Assembly: GCF_003415655.1 (NCBI RefSeq)
Contig: NZ_QRHC01000003.1
Coordinates: forward strand, 488,600-552,599
Reading direction: 5' to 3'
DNA: 64,000 bases
DNA from: Vibrio maerlii
GTDB taxonomy: Bacteria; Pseudomonadota; Gammaproteobacteria; Enterobacterales; Vibrionaceae
This document shows, in pieces, positions 31,031 through 40,353 of the stretch. Position 1 is the first letter of the stretch; each line of letters begins with the position of its first letter. Position numbers and translations under genes: made by a program. The notes under the pieces were generated by a model that saw only the letters and a list, made by a program, of their open reading frames with translations, ran no database searches and was not told where the DNA came from.

Positions 31031-32194
31031 TTATTGATTCTGTTCTGAAGATTGTGCGGCGAGTTTCTTCTCTCGCTGAGCGTCAATATCAAGTTGGCTT
31101 ATCGCTTCGACACTGTCTCCATCTCGAACAAACCCTTGTCCAATGGTGACGATATCTACCGAATCTCCTAGACCCGATAACCAAACCCCATCTTGCTGGG
31201 CCTTAACTAACTGAATCGGGACGAACTTGATTGACTGCTTATTCTCAAGTACTTTCACCCCTAAATTGCCACGTTCATCTAACGCTAACATCGCTGGAGT
31301 GACCTTAACTGCTTGCGTCTCTTCAAGTGCAAGCTCAACTTCCGCACTTATTCCTGCTGGAATTGAAAGATCTTTGTTGGGTAGAAGGATCTCAATTGGG
31401 AAAGTATTGGTGGCTACAGAAGACATGCGCGAAATAAAGCGTACCTTACCCTGCTCCACTTGGCCGTTGATGAATCTCACTGACGCTGATTGGTTGAGCT
31501 GAAGCTGCTGAATATGGCGCTCGCTCACATCAGCCTCGATGACTAGCAGAGATAAGTCGATCAAATCTGCAATCGGGTCACCCACAGCAGCATAATCACC
31601 CAACTCAATGTGTAGATGTTCAATCACCCCATCGAACGGCGCTCTGACTACGGTATTTTTTAGCGCCAGTTGAGCATTTTCTACCATAGCTTTGGCTTCA
31701 GTCAGTGCTGCCTGAGCGGTTGCATAGGCCACTTCACCTTGTAACCCACGACTCTTGAGAGACTGTGCAGCTTTAAACTCTTTCTGCTTCACACGATATT
31801 GAGCCTGAAATCGCTCCAACTGCATGTTGAGGTCGCCCTCATCAATTTTGACTAAGGGTTGACCACGTTTGACCATTTGACCTTTTTTGATCTGCAAGGC
31901 AGCAATTCGGCCACCTACTTCCGCGCCCAAACGGGCTTTGCGATCTGGTGCGGTTCGGCCATAGAGCTCAATGTTTCTAATGGTAGGTTCGGCAATAAAG
32001 GATTGATACACCACTTTGGCAAGTGGGATGTCGGTTTGTTTATTCGATGAGTTCTCGCTACTTGAAGAAGAGCGACCGTTTTCCTCAGCCTGGAGAACAC
32101 CCAGCCCAAGCCAAAGCGATAGAAGAATAAGAAGAAATAGAGAAATAAGCCATGGCCTCTCGGAAAAGAAGCCACTGAGCCTTTTGAAAGCCAT
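31031..32194 (-). CDS. RND efflux periplasmic adaptor subunit (VexL-like)
   Basis: Membrane-fusion protein of 387 aa linking the RND pump to an outer-membrane channel. An N-terminal membrane anchor (about residues 14-32) is followed by lipoyl-type halves (RLGAEVGGRIAALQIKKGQMVKRGQPLVKID and VRAPFDGVIEHLHIELGDYAAVGDP, given as separate stretches) around a coiled-coil hairpin. Beta-barrel and membrane-proximal domains come next. It is co-transcribed with the pump gene. Confidence 0.88.
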   Translation of the reverse strand: MAFKRLSGFFSERPWLISLFLLILLSLWLGLGVLQAEENGRSSSSSENSSNKQTDIPLAKVVYQSFIAEPTIRNIELYGRTAPDRKARLGAEVGGRIAALQIKKGQMVKRGQPLVKIDEGDLNMQLERFQAQYRVKQKEFKAAQSLKSRGLQGEVAYATAQAALTEAKAMVENAQLALKNTVVRAPFDGVIEHLHIELGDYAAVGDPIADLIDLSLLVIEADVSERHIQQLQLNQSASVRFINGQVEQGKVRFISRMSSVATNTFPIEILLPNKDLSIPAGISAEVELALEETQAVKVTPAMLALDERGNLGVKVLENKQSIKFVPIQLVKAQQDGVWLSGLGDSVDIVTIGQGFVRDGDSVEAISQLDIDAQREKKLAAQSSEQNQ

Positions 32195-32358
32195 AGCCAG
32201 TCCTTAGTTATTGTTATCGATAGAGTAAGCCGCATTGATTACAGCCCAACCTTACCGTTCTCACGTAACATCCTCATACGTAAGTCAAGACTAAAAGTTT
32301 AGTCTCTTCAACAACTTGACCAACTATGGTGGCTCAGGAAACCTGAGCGAGCGTTTGA

Positions 32359-32700
32359 TTAAACGCTAAATGACGCACCACAACCACAAGTTGTTGTTGC
32401 ATTTGGGTTGTTTACGAAGAAACGAGCGCCCTCAAGTCCCTCGGTGTAATCAACCACGCCACCTACTAAGTATTGTAGGCTCATTGGGTCAACCACTAAG
32501 GTTACACCACTGTTAACAATCGTGGTATCACCGTCGTTCACATTTTCATCAAATGTAAAACCGTACTGGAAGCCACTACAACCGCCACCTGTGATGTACA
32601 CACGCAGTTTTAGTTCTGGGTTTTCTTCTTCTGCAATCAGAGTCTGTACTCGGGTTGCTGCCGCATCTGAAAATGATAGCGGGATACTTGCTTCGCTCAC
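32359..32700 (-). CDS. erpA: Iron-sulfur cluster insertion protein ErpA
   Basis: A-type carrier that inserts Fe-S clusters into proteins of isoprenoid synthesis and respiration; 113 aa. The three invariant cysteines are in [11 protein letters not shown] and [11 protein letters not shown], and the ErpA-specific [21 protein letters not shown] stretch is present (given here to mark the subfamily). I chose the GTG at 32698-32700, with GAGAGG about 8 nt upstream, which matches the family N-terminus. An ATG five codons earlier is the alternative. Its promoter carries an IscR type-1 site. Confidence 0.94.
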   Translation of the reverse strand: MSEASIPLSFSDAAATRVQTLIAEEENPELKLRVYITGGGCSGFQYGFTFDENVNDGDTTIVNSGVTLVVDPMSLQYLVGGVVDYTEGLEGARFFVNNPNATTTCGCGASFSV

Positions 32701-32794
32701 GACGACCTCTCTCATTCGTGTTATTCGATTGAGTCGATAATTCTCTCAATCGGCTTTATCTCATTTTGGTTCTTTGACCATTTCGTATGGACGG

Positions 32795-32827
32795 ATTATC
32801 TAATACCCGACTGATTCGTTCAAGTAT
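32795..32827 (-). promoter_or_regulatory. erpA promoter with IscR type-1 site
   Basis: A 25-bp IscR type-1-like palindrome at 32803-32827 shares 21-22 positions with the proximal iscR site. Overlapping it on the minus strand are -35 TTGAAC (32818-32823), a 17-nt spacer and -10 GATAAT (32795-32800). IscR bound here would block RNA polymerase. E. coli erpA has the same kind of site. Binding is inferred from the match. Confidence 0.78.
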
Positions 32828-32974
32828 TCTCCAACTTATCTGTCGATATCTGGTTCAATTCAACTAAATTCAACCCACAGTTTTACTATTTTCCCACGTT
32901 AGATATTTGTCATCCTCCCTCTCAGGAGTACAATGCGGGTCAATTGGTCCGAATTATCAAATAGAGGAACTATC

Positions 32975-34273
32975 ATGACCAAATCAGCTGAGCTATACCA
33001 GCAAGCTCAAGAGAAAATCCCAGGTGGCGTTAACTCACCAGTACGTGCTTTTAATGGCGTAGGCGGTTCGCCACTTTTCATTGAGCGTGCAGACGGCGCA
33101 CTTATTTTTGATGCCGACGGTAAAGCTTACATTGATTACGTGGGTTCATGGGGTCCAATGATTCTTGGTCACAACCATGCAGTTATCCGTGATGCAGTGG
33201 TCGAAGCGGCGCAACGCGGCCTCAGCTTTGGTGCTCCAACAGAAACTGAAATCAAGATGGCTGAGCTTGTATCTGAGCTAGTACCATCAATGGAACAGGT
33301 TCGCATGGTAAGCTCTGGTACAGAAGCAACTATGAGCGCTATCCGCCTTGCTCGTGGTTTTACTAACCGTGATAAAATCATCAAGTTTGAAGGTTGTTAC
33401 CACGGCCACGCTGACAGCCTATTAGTAAAAGCTGGCTCTGGCGCACTAACGCTGGGCCAACCTAGCTCTCCAGGTGTACCAGCAGATTTTGCTAAACACA
33501 CTCTTACGGCAACTTTCAACGACCTAGACTCGGTACGCGAGCTGTTTGCAGCAAACAAAGGTGAAGTCGCATGTATCATCGTTGAGCCAGTAGCTGGCAA
33601 CATGAACTGCATCCCACCGGTTGAAGGCTTCCACGAAGGTCTACGCGAAATCTGTGACCAAGAGGGCGCACTACTGATCTTTGATGAAGTAATGACAGGC
33701 TTCCGTGTTGCTCTTGGTTGTGCACAAGCACACTACAACATCAAACCAGACCTAACATGTCTAGGTAAAGTCATCGGTGGCGGTATGCCTGTAGGTGCTT
33801 TCGGTGGTCGTAAAGACGTGATGCAATACATCGCACCAACGGGCCCTGTTTACCAAGCGGGTACGCTTTCTGGTAACCCAGTCGCAATGGCTGCGGGTAT
33901 GGCTTGTCTTACTCTTCTAAAAGAAGAAGGCAATGAGAAGCGCCTAGCAGCAAAAACTAAACAACTTGCTGATGGCTTTAAGTCTCTTGCAGACAAGCAC
34001 GGTGTACCAATGCTAGTAAGCCAAGTTGGCGGCATGTTCGGTTTCTTCTTCACAGAGCAAGAACAAGTGACTAACTACCAAGAAGTAGCACAGTGCGACG
34101 TTGAGCGATTCAAACGTTTCTTCCACCTAATGCTAGACCACGGTGTGTACCTTGCCCCTTCAGCATTTGAAGCAAGCTTTACTTCCCTAGCTCACGGCTC
34201 AAAAGAGATCGAAGCGACACTTGAAGCAGCCGATCGCTGTCTAGAGATTATTGCGAAAGAAGCACAAGCTTAA
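32975..34273 (+). CDS. hemL: Glutamate-1-semialdehyde 2,1-aminomutase
   Basis: PLP enzyme of 432 aa giving 5-aminolevulinate for heme from glutamate-1-semialdehyde. The substrate loop and cofactor site read [13 protein letters not shown] and [17 protein letters not shown]. The PLP lysine lies in [19 protein letters not shown] start at [18 protein letters not shown] (ATG 32975), with GAGGAAC just upstream. The in-frame ATG at 32933 lies in the leader. It is divergent from erpA. Confidence 0.96.
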   Translation: MTKSAELYQQAQEKIPGGVNSPVRAFNGVGGSPLFIERADGALIFDADGKAYIDYVGSWGPMILGHNHAVIRDAVVEAAQRGLSFGAPTETEIKMAELVSELVPSMEQVRMVSSGTEATMSAIRLARGFTNRDKIIKFEGCYHGHADSLLVKAGSGALTLGQPSSPGVPADFAKHTLTATFNDLDSVRELFAANKGEVACIIVEPVAGNMNCIPPVEGFHEGLREICDQEGALLIFDEVMTGFRVALGCAQAHYNIKPDLTCLGKVIGGGMPVGAFGGRKDVMQYIAPTGPVYQAGTLSGNPVAMAAGMACLTLLKEEGNEKRLAAKTKQLADGFKSLADKHGVPMLVSQVGGMFGFFFTEQEQVTNYQEVAQCDVERFKRFFHLMLDHGVYLAPSAFEASFTSLAHGSKEIEATLEAADRCLEIIAKEAQA

Positions 34274-34296
34274 TTCTCACTGGGATTCAGTATGAA

Positions 34297-34335
34297 AAGG
34301 AGGGCGAGAAATTAATTTCTCGCCCTCCTTATTTT
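34297..34335 (+). terminator. Terminator of hemL
   Basis: AAGGAGGGCGAGAAA and its exact complement form a 15-bp stem with a TTAA loop, followed by ATTTTC. It is strong in both directions and may also end the small gene at 34,366-34,488. Confidence 0.9.
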
Positions 34336-34365
34336 CATTTGAACCTTTACAAGCAAGCCCTGCGA

Positions 34366-34488
34366 TTAGCCTTGCCAATTGATGGCGACTAATACACCGA
34401 GTACTAACAAGCAGATCGAAAACCAAGGAATCTTTCGTTTTTGAGCTTGAGAACTAGAGCAACCTTTCTCTCCATTACAGCATCCCAT
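34366..34488 (-). CDS. Small Cys-rich single-pass membrane peptide (40 aa), unknown function
   Basis: Short gene starting MGCCNGEKGCSSSQAQKRK, then a hydrophobic helix of about 18 residues (from IPWFSICLL to VLVAI) and a short tail NWQG. GAGGAA lies about 8 nt before the ATG. A GTG two codons further up is an alternative start. The layout (Cys-rich polar head, basic stretch, membrane helix) and the terminator 31 bp downstream look like a real small protein gene. I do not recognise a family. Cysteines could bind metal or be acylated. Confidence 0.6.
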   Translation of the reverse strand: MGCCNGEKGCSSSQAQKRKIPWFSICLLVLGVLVAINWQG

Positions 34489-34564
34489 TCGCACATTTCC
34501 TCATTGATAAGTCGCTGATATACAGCCATTATAAAAACAATTCCATTTTCTAGAGTCTACTCCT

Positions 34565-35650
34565 GTGCCAGATAAAATTAAAATGTCCTCCAGCCACTGG
34601 GTCATTGTTGTGGCGTTACTCGTCGCAGCGTACGCCTGTTACCTATTGGTAGAGCCCTACGTTAACTCCATTGTCATGGCATTCATTATTTCACTCTTAA
34701 TGTTCCCGATACACGAGTGGATTGAGTCTAAACTGCCAAAACATAAGAACATTACTTCTTTACTCTCTTGTATTGTTCTCACCTTTATTATCGTGATCCC
34801 ACTACTTACAGTATTTGCCGCCATTGTTCAGCAAGGATCTAAGTTCTCGCAAAATGCCTACGATTGGGTGACAAGTGGCGGCTTACAGTCTCTGTTTGAG
34901 CATCCATTTGTAGTGAAAGGCTTGGCATTAGCCAATGAATACCTGCCTTTTGATGAGGTCAGTCCTGAAGACATTGCACAGAAAGCAGCTCAATTTGTGA
35001 CTGGCTTTGGCTCAAACCTTGTTGCAATCAGTGCTCGCATCCTTGGTGATGCAACCAACTTCCTGATGGATTTCCTATTGATGTTGTTTGTGCTGTTCTT
35101 CTTATTGCGAGACCACGACAAGATCATCTCAGCGATCCGCCATATTCTACCGCTGTCTCGTAGCCAAGAAGACCGATTGCTTGAAGAGATTGAGCAAGTT
35201 TCAAAATCAGCAGTCATGGGGTCATTTCTCACTGCAATCGCCCAAGGTTTTGCTGGCGGTATCGGTATGTGGCTAGCAGGCTTCCCCGGCTTGTTCTGGG
35301 GCACAATGATGGGATTTGCATCATTTATCCCTGTAGTTGGCACTGCTTTAATTTGGATTCCAGCAACTATTTACCTACTGCTCACAGGAGATACCACCTG
35401 GGCGATTTTCTTGGCTATTTGGAGCATAGCGGTAGTGGGGTCAATCGATAACATCTTGCGTCCACTGTTAATGCAAGGCAGTGCTGGTATGAACACCCTA
35501 ATGATCTTCTTCTCACTGCTGGGTGGTATCCACTTGTTCGGCTTAATTGGCCTTATCTACGGCCCTTTAATTTTCGCTATCACCATCGTGTTGTTTAACA
35601 TCTACGAAGAAGAATTTAATGACTTTTTGAGTCGTCAAGACAACACCTAA
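34565..35650 (+). CDS. AI-2E family transporter (PerM-like)
   Basis: Inner-membrane protein of 361 aa with seven or eight predicted membrane segments: pairs near residues 10-50 and 62-82, and a cluster from about 160 to 345. PerM/UPF0118 features include the central loop with LPLSRSQEDRLLEEIEQVS. GLFWGTMMGFASFIPVVGTALIW and SIDNILRPLLMQG follow. The substrate is unknown; the family includes Na+/H+ exchangers and putative AI-2 exporters. The start is uncertain between a GTG at 34565 and an ATG at 34583; neither has a good ribosome site. Confidence 0.85.
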   Translation: MPDKIKMSSSHWVIVVALLVAAYACYLLVEPYVNSIVMAFIISLLMFPIHEWIESKLPKHKNITSLLSCIVLTFIIVIPLLTVFAAIVQQGSKFSQNAYDWVTSGGLQSLFEHPFVVKGLALANEYLPFDEVSPEDIAQKAAQFVTGFGSNLVAISARILGDATNFLMDFLLMLFVLFFLLRDHDKIISAIRHILPLSRSQEDRLLEEIEQVSKSAVMGSFLTAIAQGFAGGIGMWLAGFPGLFWGTMMGFASFIPVVGTALIWIPATIYLLLTGDTTWAIFLAIWSIAVVGSIDNILRPLLMQGSAGMNTLMIFFSLLGGIHLFGLIGLIYGPLIFAITIVLFNIYEEEFNDFLSRQDNT

Positions 35651-35681
35651 ACCCCGTAGGTTTAACTACTACTTCAAGCAT

Positions 35682-35717
35682 GGGGCAGATTATGAGAAAA
35701 TCTGCCCCTTATTTTTA
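35682..35717 (+). terminator. Terminator of the PerM-like gene
   Basis: GGGGCAGATT and AATCTGCCCC form a 10-bp stem with a short loop, followed by TTATTTTTAC. It lies 15 bp before rsmC. Confidence 0.85.
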
Positions 35718-35731
35718 CTGATGAGAAAACC

Positions 35732-36757
35732 ATGTCTGCATATATTGCCCCTAGCCAAATTGCTCAACGCCAACTTGCTTACTTTGAAGGAAAGCACGTC
35801 TTAGTTGCTGGTGAATCAGAAGACCTGTTCCCGGTAGAACTGGTAAAGCATTGTGAATCTGTATCTGTGTTCACAACGAACTATGGCTACTACCGCACGA
35901 TGCAGCAACATTCATCAGTAAAAAGCTACTTTAGTGAAGAGTTCACAGCAGAAACCAAGGCTGATTTGGTTCTCCTTTACTGGCCAAAAGCGAAACCAGA
36001 AGCTGAATACCTTCTGGCTATGCTGTTTGCCAAACTCGGTCAAGGCACAGAGATTATTGTGGTCGGAGAGAATCGCTCTGGAGTGAAGAGTATTGAAAAG
36101 ATGTTTGCACCCTATGGTCGTGTCAATAAATACGACTCTGCACGCCGCTGTTCTTTCTACTGGGGCGAATGTACAGAACAACCAGCAAACTTCGACATCC
36201 TAGAGTGGTATAAAACTTATGAACTCACAACAGGTGAGCAATCTATTAAGGTAAAAAGCCTACCAGGAGTGTTCAGTCACGGACAATTTGATGTAGGTAG
36301 CCAGCTACTGGTTAACACCCTACCAAAGCTTTCTGGCAAGGTTCTCGATTTTGGTTGTGGTGCAGGTGTTTTGGGCGCCTTTATGAAGCAACAAAACCCA
36401 GAGATTGAAATTAACCAATGTGATATCAGTGCACTTGCGATTGCATCGACCAAAGCTACACTTGAGGCCAACGGTTTTGCCGGAAATGTCTTCGCAAGTG
36501 ATGTTTACTCCGATATAGAGCCTGGTTATCAGTTCATTATTTCAAACCCACCATTCCATGCGGGTTTAGATACTAGCTATAGTGCGACAGAAACATTGCT
36601 AGCTAATGCGCCTAAGTATCTAAACAACCAGGGAGAATTACTAATTGTCGCGAATAGCTTCCTTAAGTACATCCCTATTATCGAGAACGCATTTGGAAAA
36701 TGCGCGACGCTAAATAAGACCACAAAGTTCGCTATTTACCACGCAACTAAAGCCTAA
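35732..36757 (+). CDS. rsmC: 16S rRNA (guanine1207-N2)-methyltransferase RsmC
   Basis: SAM-dependent enzyme of 341 aa with duplicated Rossmann domains: an inactive N-terminal copy and an active C-terminal one. The active half has [15 protein letters not shown] (SAM loop), [17 protein letters not shown] and the catalytic [11 protein letters not shown] motif. It starts with [15 protein letters not shown], as in vibrio homologues. Confidence 0.94.
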   Translation: MSAYIAPSQIAQRQLAYFEGKHVLVAGESEDLFPVELVKHCESVSVFTTNYGYYRTMQQHSSVKSYFSEEFTAETKADLVLLYWPKAKPEAEYLLAMLFAKLGQGTEIIVVGENRSGVKSIEKMFAPYGRVNKYDSARRCSFYWGECTEQPANFDILEWYKTYELTTGEQSIKVKSLPGVFSHGQFDVGSQLLVNTLPKLSGKVLDFGCGAGVLGAFMKQQNPEIEINQCDISALAIASTKATLEANGFAGNVFASDVYSDIEPGYQFIISNPPFHAGLDTSYSATETLLANAPKYLNNQGELLIVANSFLKYIPIIENAFGKCATLNKTTKFAIYHATKA

Positions 36758-36778
36758 ATCCTCACCGATATGATTCAA

Positions 36779-36798
36779 AGGCGCAAAATTTTGCGCCT
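36779..36798. other. Perfect 20-bp palindrome after rsmC
   Basis: AGGCGCAAAA followed directly by TTTTGCGCCT. There is no loop and no T run afterwards, so it is either a weak terminator with a forced loop or a binding site upstream of chiS. Confidence 0.5.
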
Positions 36799-36914
36799 CT
36801 GAACACGCTTTACCAGCAACTTACTTGTCAAAGTAAAAAAACCATATAACTTCGCATTGGGAGCCTTACATATAGGCTTTATTGGAAAATAACAATGGGA
36901 AGTTATCACTCCGA

Positions 36915-39900
36915 ATGTTTAGGTTTTATCGCAAGCATAAGTTTCAACGTCTTCAAAATACTCTGATGATTGCCTTCTTGGCGCTAAGTATTACACCACT
37001 CACCATCGTTGCCCTTTTCTTTCTTCACGCCCACAGTACCGATCTTGAAGAACAAAGTACTTCACACCTGATTTCGGTCCGTGATGGTAAGAAGCAGCAA
37101 ATTGTCGACTACCTTGAAGCCCAACAGTCCGAAGTCATGGGGTTTGTACGCTCAGAGCTAGCCTATGCTAGTGGTGGACGTTTCTACGGCTTAGTTAATG
37201 CGTTCAAACGTCTCGGTGTTGATATCGAAGAAGCTCGAGAAAATGCACAACATCGCTATGTACTGGGCACTGACGATCAGCGTAAAACCATCATCCTCCC
37301 AGAATCCGAAAGTTTTGTCGGTAGTGAACGCTATCGGTTACTGCACAAACGCTACCATCGAGCCTATTTAGAACACCTAAAACGTTCTGATTTCAGCGAT
37401 ATCTTACTCGTCGATATTGATGGTAATGTGACTTACTCCATCTATAAAAATGCTTATTACGGTACTAACCTAGAAACGGGGAGTTACAAAGATTCCAACC
37501 TTGGAAAAACGTACAGCAAGTTAACCGAAGAGCTTACTGACAAACGCAAATCTAACGAAGATTACACGCCCGTTGTGATGTCAGACTTTGAAATGGAAGA
37601 TGGTGAACAGGTTGCATGGCTTGCTGCCCCGATCATTCAGCAAGGGTACTTACACAGTTACGCTTTGATGCGCTTACCAAATAATGGCATTACCAAACTC
37701 ATCGAAGAAAACGGTCGTGAATCGATGAAGGCATTGCTCGTTGGCCCAGATCATCTGCCACGTTCGGCTTCGTTAAGCCAAGATGAGATAGATGCTAATC
37801 TAGAGATCATAGAAAAAGCTCTTGATGGAGAGACCTCTGTGGGTATCTTCGAGCACACTTCGGGTGACAGACTTATTGCTGCCTACTCCCCGGTGACACT
37901 GAAGGACACTTCCTGGGCTCTAATCGTTGAGATCCCAGAAAGCATTGCCTTTGCGCGCGTTCATCAGTTAGAAAAAGTATTCGTCATCGCGATGATCTTA
38001 GGCACCTTATTAGTCGTGATAGCTTCCCACTACCTGTCCAACTTCATCACTTCACCATTGCTGAAGCTCACCTGGGCGGCAGAGAAAGTCTCTGCTGGTG
38101 ATTTAGATGAAACCATGATCAACACCGATCGCAAGGACGAAATTGGCCGCCTTGCGGTAAGCTTCGAGCGAATGCAGCGCTCTATTCGTGAGAAGATCTT
38201 GCTGATCAAGAGCCAAAATCATGAGCTAGAGGCCAACCTAAAGACCATTCGTTCGCAAAACGAAGAGTTACATCTCGCCGATAAACTCAAAGACGAGTTT
38301 TTAGCAACAACCTCACATGAACTTCGCACACCACTGCACGGTATGGTCGGCATTGCAGAAGCAATGATCAACGGTGCAAACGGTCCAGTTCCTACTCACC
38401 AAAAATATCAGCTAGAGATCATCATCAACAGTGGTCAACGTCTAACAACCTTGGTGGATGACCTCCTTGATTATCACAAGATGAGGTACGGCAATCTGGA
38501 TATTCAAACCTCTGCCGTTGATGTTGCCTCTGCGACACGCCTAGTGCTTGAGCTTTCAAATCATCTACTAGGCAATAAACCTATCCGTATTATTAATCAA
38601 GTAGCCATCGACTCACCAATGGTTGCAGCAGATGTACAGCGTTTAGAACAGGTCATGTATAACCTTATTGGGAATGCGATTAAGTACACCTCTGAGGGTA
38701 AAATCGTAATATCTGCGGCTCAGGTTGATGACAACATGAGAGTTCAAGTCGTAGATACTGGCCAAGGCATTCCAGCGGAACATCTCGACCAGATATTTGA
38801 ACCACTCACACAAGCAGGTTACGACTCCCAGCGCTATCGCCAAGGCTCTGGTCTGGGACTATCGATCAGCCGCCAATTGATTGAGCTTATGGGTGGCTCT
38901 CTTTATGTCAGCAGCCAGCCGATGGTCGGGACTACATTTAGCTTTACTCTCCCTCTAGCAACAGAAGAAACCAGACTTGCTGAGATTTCGCAACAACCAG
39001 CCGAACAGCATTACCAAGCACCAGAAAGTAAGATCACTCATTTTTCACATGACAACATTGAGCTGCCAGAGAATCCTGACGGCCCACTGATTGCTATCGC
39101 TGATGATGAGCCGGTTAACCTGCAGGTATTAGAGAGCTTCTTGCGAATTGAGGGATATCGGGTGCAGCTTGCTCATGATGGTAGCGAGATTTTGACAACG
39201 ATTGAGCAAGAAAAACCAGACTTGCTACTACTCGATATCATGATGCCAGGTAAGAATGGTTATGAGGTTTGTAGTGCACTTAGAGAGCAGTATGACCACT
39301 CTGAGCTACCAATCATTATGCTTACTGCGCTGAGCCAGAATGAGGACCGCATTAAGGGCTTCCAAGCAGGGGCGAATGACTATCTAACGAAACCATTCAA
39401 CAAACAAGAGTTGGCTGCTCGCATTCAGGCTCACCTGACCGCGAGCAAAGCCGAGCAACGTCGCCTTGAAAACCAACAGCTACAGCTGGAGATTAAGCAA
39501 CGCGAGATCACTCAAGCAAATCTCCTAGAGACTCAAGGCCGCCTGCTTGAGCAACTGGAATCCGCACCAGAGGCTATTATCTGCCTGCGTGAAGACAAAC
39601 GTATACGCTTTGCTAACCAAGCCGCAACTCGCCTATTTAAACGCAGCAACGAGCAGCTCAGACGCTCGAATGCAGAAGAGATCATCTCACCGAAATTTCT
39701 CCACGTTCCACAAGAACACTACTGTGGGCAGGTCGATATTTACGTTGATGATATAAGGCAACACGTCTCTGCCGATATACTTCGTCTACCAGAAGGTAGC
39801 GACATTGAGTCTCTATACATCTTTGATATGGGTGGTGGTGCCGACGTATCACGCGTCCGTAACCTTGAGACAGCAGTAGAAGCGCTATCTACTTATGCCT

Positions 39901-40307
39901 TTGAGGGTGACAAGAACAAGCTACAACAACTTAAAGAGCTAGGGGGTGAGTTTACTCGGATTGCGGATAGAGTCTCGGGAGAGAATGGCGACAAGCAAGA
40001 TGTCATGCGCGAACTGTTAGTTGAATCTATGATCAGCGCTCTCAATTACTGGGAGACAGCGACAAGCCAAACTAAGTTCACCTTTGCAGAGCAAAGCGGG
40101 CTGTGGCGTGTCTATTTAGACCGAAGTACTCTGCAGACGCGAACCTTGGATAAATACCTACGTGTTGAAACTTTGCCGAAGACACCTCGCTGGAGAACAG
40201 TACTTAACTCGATAGATTACATTCTTGAGCACTGCAAAAATGATACTCCTCAACGAGCACATCTTATTGTTCTGCGCGATAAATTACAGAAGCTACTTAC
40301 TAGCTAA
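36915..40307 (+). CDS. chiS: Chitin-sensing membrane histidine kinase/regulator ChiS
   Basis: Master regulator of chitin use in vibrios; 1130 aa from the chosen start. Two membrane segments (near residues 19-37 and 355-370) flank a periplasmic sensor, then HAMP and HisKA with His468 (ATTSHELRTPLHG). HATPase (YNLIGNAIKYT, GSGLGLSIS) and a receiver domain (Asp774 in LLLLDIMMPGKNG) follow. A PAS-like region and the C-terminal domain that binds DNA in V. cholerae ChiS come last. Published work shows ChiS acts as a membrane-embedded one-component activator of the next operon. A TTG at 36882 is an alternative start. Length is close to V. cholerae ChiS. Confidence 0.93.
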   Translation: MFRFYRKHKFQRLQNTLMIAFLALSITPLTIVALFFLHAHSTDLEEQSTSHLISVRDGKKQQIVDYLEAQQSEVMGFVRSELAYASGGRFYGLVNAFKRLGVDIEEARENAQHRYVLGTDDQRKTIILPESESFVGSERYRLLHKRYHRAYLEHLKRSDFSDILLVDIDGNVTYSIYKNAYYGTNLETGSYKDSNLGKTYSKLTEELTDKRKSNEDYTPVVMSDFEMEDGEQVAWLAAPIIQQGYLHSYALMRLPNNGITKLIEENGRESMKALLVGPDHLPRSASLSQDEIDANLEIIEKALDGETSVGIFEHTSGDRLIAAYSPVTLKDTSWALIVEIPESIAFARVHQLEKVFVIAMILGTLLVVIASHYLSNFITSPLLKLTWAAEKVSAGDLDETMINTDRKDEIGRLAVSFERMQRSIREKILLIKSQNHELEANLKTIRSQNEELHLADKLKDEFLATTSHELRTPLHGMVGIAEAMINGANGPVPTHQKYQLEIIINSGQRLTTLVDDLLDYHKMRYGNLDIQTSAVDVASATRLVLELSNHLLGNKPIRIINQVAIDSPMVAADVQRLEQVMYNLIGNAIKYTSEGKIVISAAQVDDNMRVQVVDTGQGIPAEHLDQIFEPLTQAGYDSQRYRQGSGLGLSISRQLIELMGGSLYVSSQPMVGTTFSFTLPLATEETRLAEISQQPAEQHYQAPESKITHFSHDNIELPENPDGPLIAIADDEPVNLQVLESFLRIEGYRVQLAHDGSEILTTIEQEKPDLLLLDIMMPGKNGYEVCSALREQYDHSELPIIMLTALSQNEDRIKGFQAGANDYLTKPFNKQELAARIQAHLTASKAEQRRLENQQLQLEIKQREITQANLLETQGRLLEQLESAPEAIICLREDKRIRFANQAATRLFKRSNEQLRRSNAEEIISPKFLHVPQEHYCGQVDIYVDDIRQHVSADILRLPEGSDIESLYIFDMGGGADVSRVRNLETAVEALSTYAFEGDKNKLQQLKELGGEFTRIADRVSGENGDKQDVMRELLVESMISALNYWETATSQTKFTFAEQSGLWRVYLDRSTLQTRTLDKYLRVETLPKTPRWRTVLNSIDYILEHCKNDTPQRAHLIVLRDKLQKLLTS

Positions 40308-40326
40308 CTTCAACCAAATACAACTT

Positions 40327-40353
40327 AGCCCGCAAACTCTGCGGGCTTTTTTA
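40327..40353 (+). terminator. Terminator of chiS
   Basis: AGCCCGCA and TGCGGGCT pair around AACTC, followed by T6. It separates chiS from the chitin uptake operon. Confidence 0.92.
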
